Source of the DNA: Lysobacter sp. GX 14042
Lineage (GTDB): Bacteria > Pseudomonadota > Gammaproteobacteria > Xanthomonadales > Xanthomonadaceae
Length of the DNA: 64,000 bases
Reading direction: 5' to 3'
Assembly: GCF_021390425.1 (NCBI RefSeq)
Contig: NZ_JAJUWY010000008.1
Coordinates: 56,155 to 120,154, forward strand
The notes under the pieces are model-generated. The model made no database searches. It was not told where the DNA came from and was given only the letters and a program-made list of their open reading frames with translations. The translations under genes and the position numbers were made by a program. How positions within the stretch are numbered: the first letter of the stretch is position 1; every line of letters begins with the position of its first letter. Of the stretch, positions 18,156 through 27,596 are shown piece after piece.

Positions 18156-18914
18156 ATGAGCACGAAACAATGGATCGCCGGCATCAATGCCGTGGCCTCC
18201 GCGGTCGAGCACGACGCCGGCAACGTGCGCGAGGTGCTGCTCGAGGCGGGCGCGAAGAACCCGCGGCTGGCGGAGATCGAGGCCCAGGCGCTGCGCCGTG
18301 ACATCGACGTGCGCCGGGTGGCGAAACAGGCGATCGAGGGCGTTGCCGGCAACCTGCGCCACCAGGGCGTGGTGGCCCGTTACGCCGCGGCCCCGACCTG
18401 GAACGAGAACGAACTGGAGGGCCTGGTCGCCGCCGCTGAAGGCCGCGCGCTGGTGCTGCTGCTGGACGGCGTCCAGGACCCGCACAACCTCGGCGCCTGC
18501 CTGCGCAGCGCCGCCGCCGCCGGGGTGACCGCGGTGGTGATCCCGAAGGACAAGTCGGTCCAGGTCAACGCCACCGTGCGCAAGACCTCCGCCGGCGCCG
18601 CCGACCGGATCGCCGTGGTGCCGGTGACCAACCTCTCGCGCACGATGCGCGACCTGCAGAAGATGGGCGTGTGGCTGTACGGCCTGGCCGGCGATGCCGG
18701 CGACCCGCTCTATGGCCTGGACCTGCGCGGCAACGTCGGACTGGTCCTGGGGGGCGAGGGCGAAGGCCTGCGCCGGCTGACCCGGGAGAACTGCGACGGC
18801 CTGGCGTCGATCCCGATGCCGGGCGCCGGCGACGGCGCGGTCGAGAGCCTCAACGTCTCGGTGGCCGCCGGCGTGGTGCTGTTCGAGGCCGTACGGCAAC
18901 GTTTCCAGGCCTGA
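18156..18914 (+). CDS. rlmB: 23S rRNA (guanosine-2'-O-)-methyltransferase RlmB
   Basis: 252 aa. SPOUT (TrmH-type) methyltransferase that methylates G2251 of 23S rRNA. An N-terminal L30e-like substrate-binding domain (QWIAGINAVASAVEH) precedes the knotted catalytic domain with LLLDGVQDPHNLGACLRSAAAAG (motif 1), GLVLGGEGEGLRRLTRENCD (motif 2) and IPMPGAGDGAVESLNVSVAAG (motif 3, SAM binding and dimer interface). It directly follows rnr, the usual rnr-rlmB pairing. No Shine-Dalgarno is visible before the ATG at 18156. Confidence 0.96.
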   Translation: MSTKQWIAGINAVASAVEHDAGNVREVLLEAGAKNPRLAEIEAQALRRDIDVRRVAKQAIEGVAGNLRHQGVVARYAAAPTWNENELEGLVAAAEGRALVLLLDGVQDPHNLGACLRSAAAAGVTAVVIPKDKSVQVNATVRKTSAGAADRIAVVPVTNLSRTMRDLQKMGVWLYGLAGDAGDPLYGLDLRGNVGLVLGGEGEGLRRLTRENCDGLASIPMPGAGDGAVESLNVSVAAGVVLFEAVRQRFQA

Positions 18915-18935
18915 CCACCCGCCCCACCCACGCCC

Positions 18936-21900
18936 ATGAGCCGCCGTTCCGAAGTCCTGCCCGGTCCGGCGCGGTACGCCCCTGGCCGGCTCGCGTGCTG
19001 GGTGCTGGGCCTGGTCCTGCTGCTGGCGCAGGTCGCGCCGGCCATCGCCGCGACCGCTGCGACCGCCGCGCCGCTGCCGCTGCGCGACTACCTGGTCGAC
19101 CGCTGGACCTCACGCGAGGGCCTGCCGCACAACTCGCTGCGTGACCTCGCCCAGACCCCGGACGGGTATCTGTGGTTCGCCACCTGGGAAGGGCTGGTGC
19201 GCTATGACGGGCTGGAGTTCACCGTCTACGGCCGCGGCAGCGGCGATCCGGCACTGCCCGACAACGGCGTGGGCGCACTGTACGTGGACCCCTCGGGCGC
19301 GCTGTGGACCAGCGATTCGCGCGGCAACCTCGGGCGCCGCGCGGCGGACGGGCAGTGGCGGTTCTGGACCAGCGAAGGCCGCTGGCCGAAGGTGCTGGTC
19401 CATGCCATGACCATGGATGCCGAAGGCCGGCTGTGGCTGCTGTTCGAAGGGCACGGCCTGGGATGCCTGGCGCAGGACGGGAGCTTCGAGTACTTCCCGC
19501 CGCCTCCGGGAGTTCCGCTCCAGGCGAGCTTCCCGCGGATGGCGTTCGATGGCGACGGCCGGCTGTGGATCGGCGGGCTGGACGGGCTGATGGTGCGCGA
19601 GCCCTCCGGGGCGATCGTCCGGGCGCCGGCCGGGTTCGGGATGGACGAGGGGCTGGCCTGGCCGTACCGGGCGCCGGACGGGGCGCTCTGGCTGGTGGCC
19701 GGCGACGGCATCCACCTGCTGCAGGACGGCCGCCGGCGGCGCATGCACCGGGTTTCCGGGCACGGCATGCTGACCGCGTTGTTGCAGGACCGGCAGGGCA
19801 ACCTGTGGGTGGGCAGCGAGAGCCGCGGGCTGCTCCGGCTGGGGCCGCGCGGCGCGGAGAGCCCGCCGGCCGACCAGGCCCGGCCGCCGGGCCGGATCGT
19901 CTCGTTGCTGGAGGACACCGAAGGCAGCATCTGGGCAGGCGCGAACGGCGGCCTGTTCCGCTACCGGGAGACCCTGTTCACGCGGGTGACCCGCCGCGAC
20001 GGATTGGCCGCCGACTACGTGCGCGCGCTACTGGAGGACAGCGGCGGCTCGCTGTGGATGGGCAGCACCGGCGGGCTCGACCGGATGGACGCCGCGGGGC
20101 GGATCGCGCAGGTTCCGCTGCAGCCGGGCGTACAGCCCTCGGTGCTGAGCCTTGCCGAAGCGGCGGACGGCCGGCTGTGGGTCGGGACCTACGCCGGGCG
20201 CGTGTTCGAACTGCGCGACGGACAGGTCGTCCGCCGCTACGGCGCGGACGGGGACGCACTTCCCGGACATGTGCGGGCGCTGGCACCCGACGGCCGGGGC
20301 GGGGTCTGGGCGGCGACGCTGCACGGGCCGGTACGCCTGGTGGACGGGCGGCTGGAGTGGCCACGGGTACCCGGCCTGCCGGACGGCCTGGTGACCGCAC
20401 TGCAGGTCATCGACGGGGCGCTGTGGATCGGTTCGGTGGAGGGCGCGAGCGTGCTGCGCGACGGCACGGTGCGGACTCTGGACCTGGAGCATTCCGGCGG
20501 CGCCCGCACCGTCTTCGGCTTCCGCCAGGTCGGCGACGCGGTGTGGATCAGCACCGACCGCGGCCTGTACCGGGTGCGCGGGGAGGAGGTCCGGCGCGTT
20601 GGGCTCGAACACGGCCTGCCGGTGGACACGGTCTTCCAGCTGGTGCCGGACCGGCTGGGCAACGCCTGGATCAGCAGCAACCGCGGCGTGCTGCGGGTCG
20701 CCATGGCGGCGCTCGACCAGGTCGCCGACGGCACGCTCGAACGGGTGCAGCCGGAGCGCCACGACGAATCCGACGGCATGAGCAGCGCACAGGGCAACGG
20801 CAGCTCGGCGCCCTCGGCGATCCTCCGGCACGACGGCTCGGTCTGGGTCGCGACCGCGGGCGGCGTGAGTGCGGTCGATCCGCAGCGCTGGGCCGGCTTC
20901 GCCCATCGGCAGCCGCCCCGGCCGGTCATCGACGCGGTGCTGCTGGACGGCGAGCGGCACCCGTGGCGCGATGGCGAGCGGCTGGAGGGTGGCAGCCGGC
21001 TGTCGGTGTCCTACGTGGGCCTGAGCTTCCTCGCCTCGGACCGGATCCGCTACCGCACCCGGCTGGATGGCCTGGACGATCGCTGGATCGAGCACGGCCG
21101 CCAGCGCAGCGTGGACTTCATCGGCCTGCCGCCGGGCACCTACGTACTGCGGGTGGCGGCGGCGCACCCGGGGGGCGACTGGAGCAGGGAGGCCACCTGG
21201 CGCTTCAGCATCGAGCCGCTCTGGTGGCAGCGCACCTGGGTGCGGCTGCTGGGCGGCGCCGCGGCGCTGGTCCTGCTGGCGGGGCTGTCCAGGCTGCGGA
21301 TCCGGCGGCTGCGGCGCGCCAACCTGCGCCTGGCGCGGCAGGTCGAGCGGCGGACCGAGGCACTCACCGCGCAGACCGAACAGCTGCTGGCGGCCGACGC
21401 GGAAAAGAACGCGCTGCTCCAGCAGTTGCGCGAGCAGTCCGAGGCCTTCGAGCGCCAGGCGCGCGAGGACGCGCTTACCGGCCTGGGCAATCGCCGCTGC
21501 TTCGACGAGTTCCTGCAGCGCGAGTTCGCGCGCGCACGCCGGGGCGGTTCCGCGCTGTCGCTGCTGTTGCTGGACATCGACCACTTCAAGTCGATCAACG
21601 ACGCCCACACCCACGCCGCGGGCGATGCGGTGCTGCGCGAGATGGGGCAGCTGCTGGCGGGCAACACCCGCGCTTGCGACCTGGCGGCGCGCATCGGGGG
21701 CGAGGAGTTCGCCCTGGCGCTGGTGGACGCCGCCGGGAGCGACGCGGCCGCGCTGTATGCACGCCTGCGCGACCGGCTGGCGGCGCGTCGCGACTGGGGC
21801 GGGATCGCCGGACTGCAGGTCACCGTGAGCGCCGGCTCGGCGGTGCTGCACCCCGGGGATGCGACCCCGGCACACCTGCAGCGGCGCGCCGACGAGGCGC

Positions 21901-21986
21901 TTTACCTGGCCAAGAGTGGCGGGCGCGACCGGCTGTGCGAGGGGGTCACCGGGCCGGGGCGGCAGGGGGAGCCGGCCAGGCGTTGA
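18936..21986 (+). CDS. Membrane sensor diguanylate cyclase (beta-propeller, Y_Y_Y and GGDEF domains)
   Basis: 1016 aa. A signal peptide (about 1-39) is followed by two seven-bladed-type propellers made of two-component-regulator propeller repeats (for example [29 protein letters not shown]), then a Y_Y_Y domain (about 690-770), one membrane helix (about 770-788), a coiled coil (about 800-845) and a GGDEF domain. The active motif is GGEEF (921-925), with an RxxD inhibitory site RACD five residues before it, so it should make c-di-GMP under product inhibition. The architecture replaces the histidine kinase of hybrid sensors with a cyclase; the ligand sensed in the periplasm is unknown. It starts 21 nt after rlmB and overlaps the converging rnt gene by 41 bp. 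Confidence 0.92.
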   Translation: MSRRSEVLPGPARYAPGRLACWVLGLVLLLAQVAPAIAATAATAAPLPLRDYLVDRWTSREGLPHNSLRDLAQTPDGYLWFATWEGLVRYDGLEFTVYGRGSGDPALPDNGVGALYVDPSGALWTSDSRGNLGRRAADGQWRFWTSEGRWPKVLVHAMTMDAEGRLWLLFEGHGLGCLAQDGSFEYFPPPPGVPLQASFPRMAFDGDGRLWIGGLDGLMVREPSGAIVRAPAGFGMDEGLAWPYRAPDGALWLVAGDGIHLLQDGRRRRMHRVSGHGMLTALLQDRQGNLWVGSESRGLLRLGPRGAESPPADQARPPGRIVSLLEDTEGSIWAGANGGLFRYRETLFTRVTRRDGLAADYVRALLEDSGGSLWMGSTGGLDRMDAAGRIAQVPLQPGVQPSVLSLAEAADGRLWVGTYAGRVFELRDGQVVRRYGADGDALPGHVRALAPDGRGGVWAATLHGPVRLVDGRLEWPRVPGLPDGLVTALQVIDGALWIGSVEGASVLRDGTVRTLDLEHSGGARTVFGFRQVGDAVWISTDRGLYRVRGEEVRRVGLEHGLPVDTVFQLVPDRLGNAWISSNRGVLRVAMAALDQVADGTLERVQPERHDESDGMSSAQGNGSSAPSAILRHDGSVWVATAGGVSAVDPQRWAGFAHRQPPRPVIDAVLLDGERHPWRDGERLEGGSRLSVSYVGLSFLASDRIRYRTRLDGLDDRWIEHGRQRSVDFIGLPPGTYVLRVAAAHPGGDWSREATWRFSIEPLWWQRTWVRLLGGAAALVLLAGLSRLRIRRLRRANLRLARQVERRTEALTAQTEQLLAADAEKNALLQQLREQSEAFERQAREDALTGLGNRRCFDEFLQREFARARRGGSALSLLLLDIDHFKSINDAHTHAAGDAVLREMGQLLAGNTRACDLAARIGGEEFALALVDAAGSDAAALYARLRDRLAARRDWGGIAGLQVTVSAGSAVLHPGDATPAHLQRRADEALYLAKSGGRDRLCEGVTGPGRQGEPARR

Positions 21987-22611
21987 CGATCCGGCAGAAC
22001 AGCTCGGCGGTGCGTTCGGTGTCGTAGACCGCCGAGTGTGCTTCGTTGGGGTCCCACTCGAACCCGGCTGCCTGCACCGCCCGCGCCAGCACCGTCTGGC
22101 CGTAGGCCACGCCGGCCAGGGTCACCGTGTCGAACACGCTGAAGGGATGGAACGGGCTGCGCTTGTGCGCCGTCCTGGCGATCGCCGCGTTGAGGAAGTT
22201 CAGGTCGAAATGCGCGTTGTGCCCGACCAGGATCGCCCGCTGGCACCCGTGCTTGCGGCAGGCCGCGCGCACCGGCGCGAACACATGGTCCAGTGCCGCC
22301 TTCTCCGGCTTGGCGAAGCGGAACGGGTGATCCAGGATGATCCCGGTGATCTCCAGCGACTTGGGATCGATCTCCAGGCCCGGCGCCGGCTCCAGGTGGG
22401 CGCTGGTGGTCTCGCCGGGAACCAGCAGGCCGTTCCCGTCCAGGTCCAGCGGCAGCACCGCGATCTCCAGCAGCGCGTGCCGGTTCCAGTCGAATCCCCC
22501 GGTTTCCACGTCCACCACCACCGGCAGGTACCCGCGGAAGCGGGTCGCCAGCGGGGAGGCGACGGCGGGCTGTTCCTGCGGCGTCGGCGGGGTGGGGGCG
22601 GGGGTTTCCAT
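21946..22611 (-). CDS. rnt: Ribonuclease T
   Basis: 221 aa. DEDDh-family 3'-5' exoribonuclease that trims tRNA CCA ends and rRNA 3' ends. The active-site residues are D34 and E36 in [21 protein letters not shown]136 in [12 protein letters not shown], and H192/D197 in [13 protein letters not shown]. The N-terminal 25 residues are Pro/Ala/Gln-rich and not conserved. The 3' end runs 41 bp into the 3' end of the diguanylate cyclase gene on the other strand, so transcripts of the two can pair. The ATG at 22611 is the first of the conserved reading frame. Confidence 0.95.
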   Translation of the reverse strand: METPAPTPPTPQEQPAVASPLATRFRGYLPVVVDVETGGFDWNRHALLEIAVLPLDLDGNGLLVPGETTSAHLEPAPGLEIDPKSLEITGIILDHPFRFAKPEKAALDHVFAPVRAACRKHGCQRAILVGHNAHFDLNFLNAAIARTAHKRSPFHPFSVFDTVTLAGVAYGQTVLARAVQAAGFEWDPNEAHSAVYDTERTAELFCRIVNAWPAPPAAPAR

Positions 22612-22631
22612 GGGCCGGAAAGACTACAGGA

Positions 22632-22792
22632 AGCGAGAAACGAGTGAAGAGGAACGAGGAACGAGTAAAGGCAAGGGCGGGTTCCGGCATTCGTCCGGTC
22701 CTACGGGCTGCCATCATCCGCGAAAGGCGGGGACGTCCATGGGTTCCCGCATTCGCGGGAACGACGGGTGTGCCTTCACTCGTTCCTCGCCC
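22632..22792. repeat. Composite intergenic repeat (AACGAG-rich block plus GTCAT-type palindrome)
   Basis: This fills the gap between rnt and phoU. A purine-rich block (22632-22670) with three AACGAG cores is followed by palindromic GTTCCCGCATTCGCGGGAAC (22744-22763), and at the right end ACTCGTTCCTCGC is the inverse of the first block's GCGAGGAACGAGT. The same two components occur together at 38930-39005, so this is a repeated composite, possibly a small non-autonomous mobile element. It encodes nothing recognisable. Confidence 0.65.
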
Positions 22793-23496
22793 TACGGCGC
22801 GAGCGAAGGGCTGTCGTCCCGTTTCTCCCGCGGCGGCAGGTCGTCCTCGCCGCTGACCAGGTACATGACGTTCTCCGCCACGCTGGTGGCGTGATCGCCG
22901 ATGCGCTCGATGTTCTTGGCCATGAACATCAGGTGGGTGGCGGACGTGGCGATGCGCGGCTCGTGCTCGATGGCCTCCACCAGTTCGCGGTACAGGGTGC
23001 TGTAGGCGGCGTCGATCCGGGCGTCGGCCTCGCGCACGCGCCGGGCGGCGCCGGTGTCGGCATCGCGGTAGGCGGCGATGGCGTGGCGGGTCAGCGCCGC
23101 CGCTTCGGTGCCCAGGGCGCACAAGGCCTCGACCTGCGGCAGCGGCGGGGCCAGCGCCAGGGCGGCGGAGCGCTTGGCGATGTTGGCGGCGTAGTCGCCG
23201 ATGCGTTCGATGGCCGCGGCGATCCGCAGGGCCGCCAGGATCACCCGCAGGTCGCGGGCCAGTGGCCCGCGCAGGGCGAGGCGGACCACGTCCTGGCTGA
23301 CCTCCTGCTCGAGTGCGTCGATGGCGTCGTCGTTGGCCACCACGCGCGCGGCGGTGCGGTCATCGCGCCGGGCCACCACGTCCAGCGCGGCCTCCAGTTG
23401 CGCGGCGGCCATTTCGCCCATGCGGACGATCTCGGCGGTGAGCCTGCGCTGCTCGTCGTCGAAGCCGGTGACGATGTGCTCGTGCGGGGTCGTCAT
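22792..23496 (-). CDS. phoU: Phosphate signalling protein PhoU
   Basis: 234 aa. Two PhoU helical-bundle repeats: RRLTAEIVRMGEMAAAQLEAAL and AALRIAAAIERIGDYAANIAKR in the first, THLMFMAKNIERIGDHATSVAE in the second; both conserved E-R-I-G-D metal-binding motifs are present. PhoU couples the Pst transporter to the PhoR/PhoB kinase-regulator pair and keeps the regulon off when phosphate is plentiful. ATG 23496 overlaps the pstB stop (ATGA). It is the last gene of pstSCAB-phoU. No phoB or phoR lies in this window. Confidence 0.96.
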   Translation of the reverse strand: MTTPHEHIVTGFDDEQRRLTAEIVRMGEMAAAQLEAALDVVARRDDRTAARVVANDDAIDALEQEVSQDVVRLALRGPLARDLRVILAALRIAAAIERIGDYAANIAKRSAALALAPPLPQVEALCALGTEAAALTRHAIAAYRDADTGAARRVREADARIDAAYSTLYRELVEAIEHEPRIATSATHLMFMAKNIERIGDHATSVAENVMYLVSGEDDLPPREKRDDSPSLAP

Positions 23497-24317
23497 CAGC
23501 CGAACCTCCCGGTGATGTAGTCCTCGGTCTGCTGCACCGAAGGGTTGGAGAAGATGGTTTCGGTCACGCCGTGCTCGACCAGGTCGCCCAGGTACATGAA
23601 GGCGGTGTAGTCCGAAACCCGGGCTGCCTGCTGCATGTTGTGGGTCACGATGACGATCGTGTACTCGTCCTTCAGGCCGGCGACAAGCTGCTCGATGCGG
23701 CTGGTGGAGATCGGGTCCAGGGCCGAGGTCGGTTCGTCCAGCAGCAGCACCTGTGGCCGCAGGGCGACCGCCCGGGCGATGCACAGCCGTTGCTGCTGGC
23801 CACCGGACAGGCCCAGTGCGCTCTGGCCGAGCTTGTCCTTGACCTCGTCCCACAGCGCGCCCTGGCGCAGGGCCTGCTCGACGCGGTCGTTCATTTCCGC
23901 CTTCGAGAGCTTCTCGTGGTGCCGGATCGCGTAGGCGATGTTCTCGTAGATGGTCATCGGGAACGGCACCGGCTTCTGGAACACCATGCCGACCTTGCTG
24001 CGCAGCCGGTTGAGCGCGTAGCCGGGGTCCAGGATGTCCTCGCCGTCCAGCAGCACCTTCCCGCTGGCGCGCAGGCCCGGGTACAGCGCGTAGATGCGGT
24101 TGAACACCCGCAGCAGGGTCGACTTGCCACAGCCCGACGGACCGATCAGCGCGGTCACCCGCTTCTCCGGGATCTCCAGGTCGATGCCCTTGAGCGCGTG
24201 GAAGTCGTTGTAGTGGAAGTCCAGTCCGCTGGCGGCGATCTTGACCGGCAGCGATGCGAAATCGGGTGTGTTGTCCATGGCGGGTGCCCGGGAGTCGTGA
24301 AGGGGGGCGTCAGTCAT
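23496..24317 (-). CDS. pstB: Phosphate ABC transporter ATP-binding protein
   Basis: 273 aa. Walker A is [19 protein letters not shown], the ABC signature is [16 protein letters not shown], Walker B is [14 protein letters not shown], and the H-loop is [16 protein letters not shown]. The [21 protein letters not shown]-terminus and [16 protein letters not shown]-loop region are PstB-specific. ATG 24317 overlaps the end of pstA by 8 nt; an alternative ATG at 24278 would remove a non-conserved leader of 13 residues. It powers high-affinity phosphate import with PstA and PstC. Confidence 0.96.
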   Translation of the reverse strand: MTDAPLHDSRAPAMDNTPDFASLPVKIAASGLDFHYNDFHALKGIDLEIPEKRVTALIGPSGCGKSTLLRVFNRIYALYPGLRASGKVLLDGEDILDPGYALNRLRSKVGMVFQKPVPFPMTIYENIAYAIRHHEKLSKAEMNDRVEQALRQGALWDEVKDKLGQSALGLSGGQQQRLCIARAVALRPQVLLLDEPTSALDPISTSRIEQLVAGLKDEYTIVIVTHNMQQAARVSDYTAFMYLGDLVEHGVTETIFSNPSVQQTEDYITGRFG

Positions 24318-25185
24318 GGCTGACCCGGTGGCGGTTGACGATGAAGCGGGCGGACAGGCTGGTCAGCAGGACGAAGAAGGTCAGCACCAGGGCGCCGGCC
24401 CAGGCCAGGTCCTGCCAGCTGGTGTAGGGGCTGCCGGCGTACTGGTACATGACGACCGGCACGCTGGCCATCGGACCGGTGACATCGGTGCTCCAGTACT
24501 GGTTGCCGAAAGCGGTGAACAGCAGCGGCGCGGTCTCGCCGCTGATCCGGGCCAGCGCCAGCAGCACGCCGGTGACGATGCCGGGCAGGGCCGAGCGGTA
24601 GAGCACCTGGACGGTGACCTTCCACTGCGGCACGCCCAGCGACAGCGCCGCCTCGCGCATCTGCGCCGGCACCAGCCGCAGCATCTCGTCGGTGGTGCGC
24701 AGCACCACTGGAAGCACGATGAAGGCCAGCGACACCGCACCGGCCACCGCGGAAAAGCTGCCGCCGGCCTGCATCACGATCAACGTGTACACGAACAGGC
24801 CGAGCACGATCGACGGCGCCGACAGCAGGATGTCGTTGACGAAGCGCACCGAGGTGCCCAGCCGGGTGTTGCGGCCGTACTCGGCCAGCCAGGTGCCGGC
24901 GGCGATGCCCAGCGGGGTACCGATGCCGATCGCCATCAGGCACATCACCGCGCTGCCGAAGAAGGCGTTGCGCAGGCCGCCTTCGACCATCGGCGGCGGG
25001 GTGTCGTGGGTGAACAGCATGGGACTGATCGCACCGATGCCGCGGGAGACCAGGGTCCACAGGATCCAGCCCAGGAACACCAGGCCGAACACCGCCGCGG
25101 CGCAGGACAGCACCAGCGCCAGGACGTTCTTGAGCTTGCGCCGGCGGTACAGCCCCTCGGCGACGTCACGGCTCGCGGTGGCCAT
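24310..25185 (-). CDS. pstA: Phosphate ABC transporter permease PstA
   Basis: 291 aa. Six predicted membrane helices; the first is at about residues 21-45. The cytoplasmic EAA loop that contacts PstB is [23 protein letters not shown], and [15 protein letters not shown] is a PstA hallmark. The ATG overlaps the pstC stop (ATGA). It forms the inner-membrane channel with PstC. Confidence 0.95.
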   Translation of the reverse strand: MATASRDVAEGLYRRRKLKNVLALVLSCAAAVFGLVFLGWILWTLVSRGIGAISPMLFTHDTPPPMVEGGLRNAFFGSAVMCLMAIGIGTPLGIAAGTWLAEYGRNTRLGTSVRFVNDILLSAPSIVLGLFVYTLIVMQAGGSFSAVAGAVSLAFIVLPVVLRTTDEMLRLVPAQMREAALSLGVPQWKVTVQVLYRSALPGIVTGVLLALARISGETAPLLFTAFGNQYWSTDVTGPMASVPVVMYQYAGSPYTSWQDLAWAGALVLTFFVLLTSLSARFIVNRHRVSHD

Positions 25186-26141
25186 CAGTTGCCCTCCCTG
25201 CGCTTGAGCCGGGCGAGCATGAAGCGGGCGGCCGCCAGCACCAGGAAGGTGACGATGAACAGCACGAAGCCCAGCAACAGCAGCGCCGAACGGTAGGTCT
25301 CGGTCGCCTCGCCGAAGTCATTGGCGATCAGCGCGGCGATGGTGGTCGACGGCTCCAGCAGCGAGGCGGTGAAGCGGGTCGAGTTGCCGATCACGAAGGC
25401 CACCGCCATGGTCTCGCCCAGCGCCCGTCCCAGGCCCAGGAACACGCCGCCGATCACCGCCGAGCGGGTGTAGGGCAGCACGATGTCCCAGCTGACCTCC
25501 CAGCGGGTGGAGCCCAGCGCGTAGGCCGACTCCTTCAGCCGGGTCGGGACGGTCAGGAACACCTCGCGCATGGTCGCGGCGATGAAGGGCACGACCATGA
25601 TCGCCAGCACGATCCCGGCGGTGAGCATGCCGATGCCGATCGGCGGACCCTGGAACATCGGCCCGATCAGCGGCAGCGTGCCCAGGTGCTCGTTGGCCCA
25701 GGGGGTGACGTGCCTCGTCATCACCGGCACGAGCACGAACAGGCCCCACATGCCGTAGATGATCGAGGGGATGCCCGCCAGCAGCTCGATGGCGGTGCCG
25801 ACCGGGGTGCGCAGCCAGCGCGGCGCCACCTCGGTGAGGAAGAAGGCGATGCCGTAGCTGACCGGCACCGCGATGATCATCGCGATGATCGCGGTGACGA
25901 GGGTGCCGTAGATCGGCACCAGCGCCCCGTAGCGGTTTTCCACCGGGTTCCAGTCCGCGCTGAAGAAGAAGTCCAGGCCGGTGAGCTGCAGCGCCTGGCG
26001 CCCGCCCCACAGCATCGACAGCATCGCCCCGGCCAGCGCCAGCAGCACGAAGATGACGGTGCCGATGAGGAAGTACCGGAACATCCGGTCGTTCCGTGCA
26101 TCGGCGCGGTCACGTGGAGCGGGAAGATGGACGACGCTCAT
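25185..26141 (-). CDS. pstC: Phosphate ABC transporter permease PstC
   Basis: 318 aa. Six membrane helices, the first at about residues 22-46. Signatures are AGIPSIIYGMWGLFVLVP, the EAA loop RLKESAYALGSTRWEVSWDIVLP, and LGRALGETMAVAFVIGNS. A large periplasmic loop lies between helices 1 and 2 (LTGLDFFFSADWNPVENRYG). It is separated from pstS by 173 nt that contain two REP palindromes, which likely set the ratio of binding protein to permease. Confidence 0.95.
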   Translation of the reverse strand: MSVVHLPAPRDRADARNDRMFRYFLIGTVIFVLLALAGAMLSMLWGGRQALQLTGLDFFFSADWNPVENRYGALVPIYGTLVTAIIAMIIAVPVSYGIAFFLTEVAPRWLRTPVGTAIELLAGIPSIIYGMWGLFVLVPVMTRHVTPWANEHLGTLPLIGPMFQGPPIGIGMLTAGIVLAIMVVPFIAATMREVFLTVPTRLKESAYALGSTRWEVSWDIVLPYTRSAVIGGVFLGLGRALGETMAVAFVIGNSTRFTASLLEPSTTIAALIANDFGEATETYRSALLLLGFVLFIVTFLVLAAARFMLARLKRREGN

Positions 26142-26152
26142 CTCAAATCACC

Positions 26153-26191
26153 GTAGGGCGCAATGGCCGCAAAGCGGCGTATTGCGCCGGA
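26153..26191. repeat. GTAG-headed REP palindrome, copy between pstS and pstC (proximal to pstC)
   Basis: GTAGGGCGCAATGGCCGC, loop AAA, then GCGGCGTATTGCGCC: an imperfect stem-loop of the same family as 18105-18145. It lies 12 nt from the pstC start. Confidence 0.8.
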
Positions 26192-26269
26192 TTGGCGACC
26201 GTTCCAGGTCCCGGGGTACAAGCGGGGCGGCGGTCGGTTGCGGGTTGGGTCTGTCGCGGCTGTGGCGAT

Positions 26270-26311
26270 CCGGCGCAATACGCCGGCCGGTGGCCGGCTA
26301 TTGCGCCTTGC
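26270..26311. repeat. REP palindrome of the same family, copy next to the pstS stop
   Basis: CCGGCGCAATACGCCGGCC, loop GGT, GGCCGGCTATTGCGCC. It ends 3-4 nt from the pstS stop codon, the classic location of 3' stabilising REP hairpins. Confidence 0.8.
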
Positions 26312-26314
26312 GGG

Positions 26315-27388
26315 TCATTCCGCGGTCGCGAGCTCGGCGTCCCAGTAACCCTTGATCTGTGCGACCAGCTCGGTGGGCAGCGGCACGTAATGCAGCTCCT
26401 CGGCCTGGCCTTGGCCGTTGTCCAAAGCCCACTCGAAGAACGCCATCGCATCGGCGGTACGCTTGGGATCGGTCGGCTGCTTGTGCACCAGGATGAAGTT
26501 GGCGGCGGTGATCGGCCAGGCATCGGCGCCCGGGGCATTGGTGATCACCAGATTGAAGTCCTCGGAGTTGGCCCAGTCGGCGGTCGCGGCGGCAGCCTGG
26601 AAGGACTCCAGGCTCGGCAGCACGTAGTTGCCGGCGGCGTTCTCGAGGCTGGCGTAGGCCATGTCGTTCTGGATCGCGTAGGCCAGCTCGACGTAGCCGA
26701 TCGCGCCGTCGATCTGCTGCACGTACGACGCCACGCCCTCGTTGCCCTTGCCACCGACGCCGTCCACCCACTGGATCTGCTTGCCCTGGCCGATGCGGTC
26801 ACTCCAGGACAGGCTGACCTTGCTCAGGTAGTTGGTGAAGTTGAAGGTGGTGCCCGAGCCGTCGGAGCGGTGCACCAGGTTGATCTTGGTGTCCGGCAGC
26901 GACAGGTCCGGGTTGAGCGCGGCGATCGCCGGGTCGTTCCACCGGGTGATGTCGGTCAGGTAGATGTTGGCCAGCACCTCGCCGTTGAGGCGGATCTCGC
27001 CGCCGCCAACGCCTTCGAGGTTGACCACCGGCACCACGCCGCCGATCGCCGACGGGAACTGGATGAGGCCGGCTTCCGCGAGCTCTTCGCTGGACAGCGG
27101 CTCGTCGGAGGAACCGAAGTCCACCGTGCCGGCCTTGATCTGGGCGATGCCGCCGCCGGAGCCGATCGACTGGTAATTGACCATGTTGCCGGTGGCGGCG
27201 TTGTAGTCCGCCGACCACTTGGAGATCAGCGGGAAGATGAAGGTCGCACCGGCGCCGGTGATCTGCGCGGTGACCTTGTCGCCGGTGGCGGCGTTGTCGT
27301 TGCCTGGCTGGTTGCCGCCCGAGCACGCGGCCAGGCCGAGCGCCAGGGACAGGGAAAGAACGGCGATGCGGATCGGCGTCTTGTTCAT
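26315..27388 (-). CDS. pstS: Periplasmic phosphate-binding protein PstS (lipoprotein form)
   Basis: 357 aa. High-affinity phosphate binder delivering Pi to PstCAB. The signal peptide ends with the lipobox LAAC (C22), so it is lipid-anchored, unlike the soluble E. coli form. Phosphate-site motifs are GAGATFIFPLISKW, YQSIGSGGGI, DFGSSDEPLS and VHRSDGSGTTFNFTNYL. The start ATG has a GGAAGGAAAG-like purine stretch upstream when read on the minus strand. A PhoB-box-like site lies about 60 nt upstream. It is the first gene of the pst operon. Confidence 0.97.
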   Translation of the reverse strand: MNKTPIRIAVLSLSLALGLAACSGGNQPGNDNAATGDKVTAQITGAGATFIFPLISKWSADYNAATGNMVNYQSIGSGGGIAQIKAGTVDFGSSDEPLSSEELAEAGLIQFPSAIGGVVPVVNLEGVGGGEIRLNGEVLANIYLTDITRWNDPAIAALNPDLSLPDTKINLVHRSDGSGTTFNFTNYLSKVSLSWSDRIGQGKQIQWVDGVGGKGNEGVASYVQQIDGAIGYVELAYAIQNDMAYASLENAAGNYVLPSLESFQAAAATADWANSEDFNLVITNAPGADAWPITAANFILVHKQPTDPKRTADAMAFFEWALDNGQGQAEELHYVPLPTELVAQIKGYWDAELATAE

Positions 27389-27449
27389 CGGGGTGCTCCG
27401 GGAAGGAAAGGGCGGCCATGGCCGGCCGCGTCAATGAAATGATGTTTTT

Positions 27450-27467
27450 GTTACGCGCTCATGACAC
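27450..27467 (-). promoter_or_regulatory. Candidate PhoB box of pstS
   Basis: On the minus strand GTGTCAT-GAGC-GCGTAAC: two 7-mers with a 4-nt spacer, about 11 of 14 positions agreeing with the PhoB half-site CTGT(C/A)A(T/C). It is 62 nt upstream of the pstS ATG. Confidence 0.5.
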
Positions 27468-27472
27468 GCACG

Positions 27473-27500
27473 AAAAAAGAGCGCGCCCCTGCGGGCGCGC
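27473..27500 (-). terminator. Rho-independent terminator downstream of the phosphate porin
   Basis: On the minus strand, GCGCGCCC/GGGCGCGC with a 4-nt loop is followed by TC and a run of six T residues. It separates the porin gene from pstS, so the two are separate transcription units. Confidence 0.85.
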
Positions 27501-27596
27501 CGAACGTGGGATATGGAGAGATGCGCTGCATGCGCGGGACTTATTGAAGCGGAGGGACATGACAGGCGGGTTGCTGCGCGGTGACGCCGGCACTGC

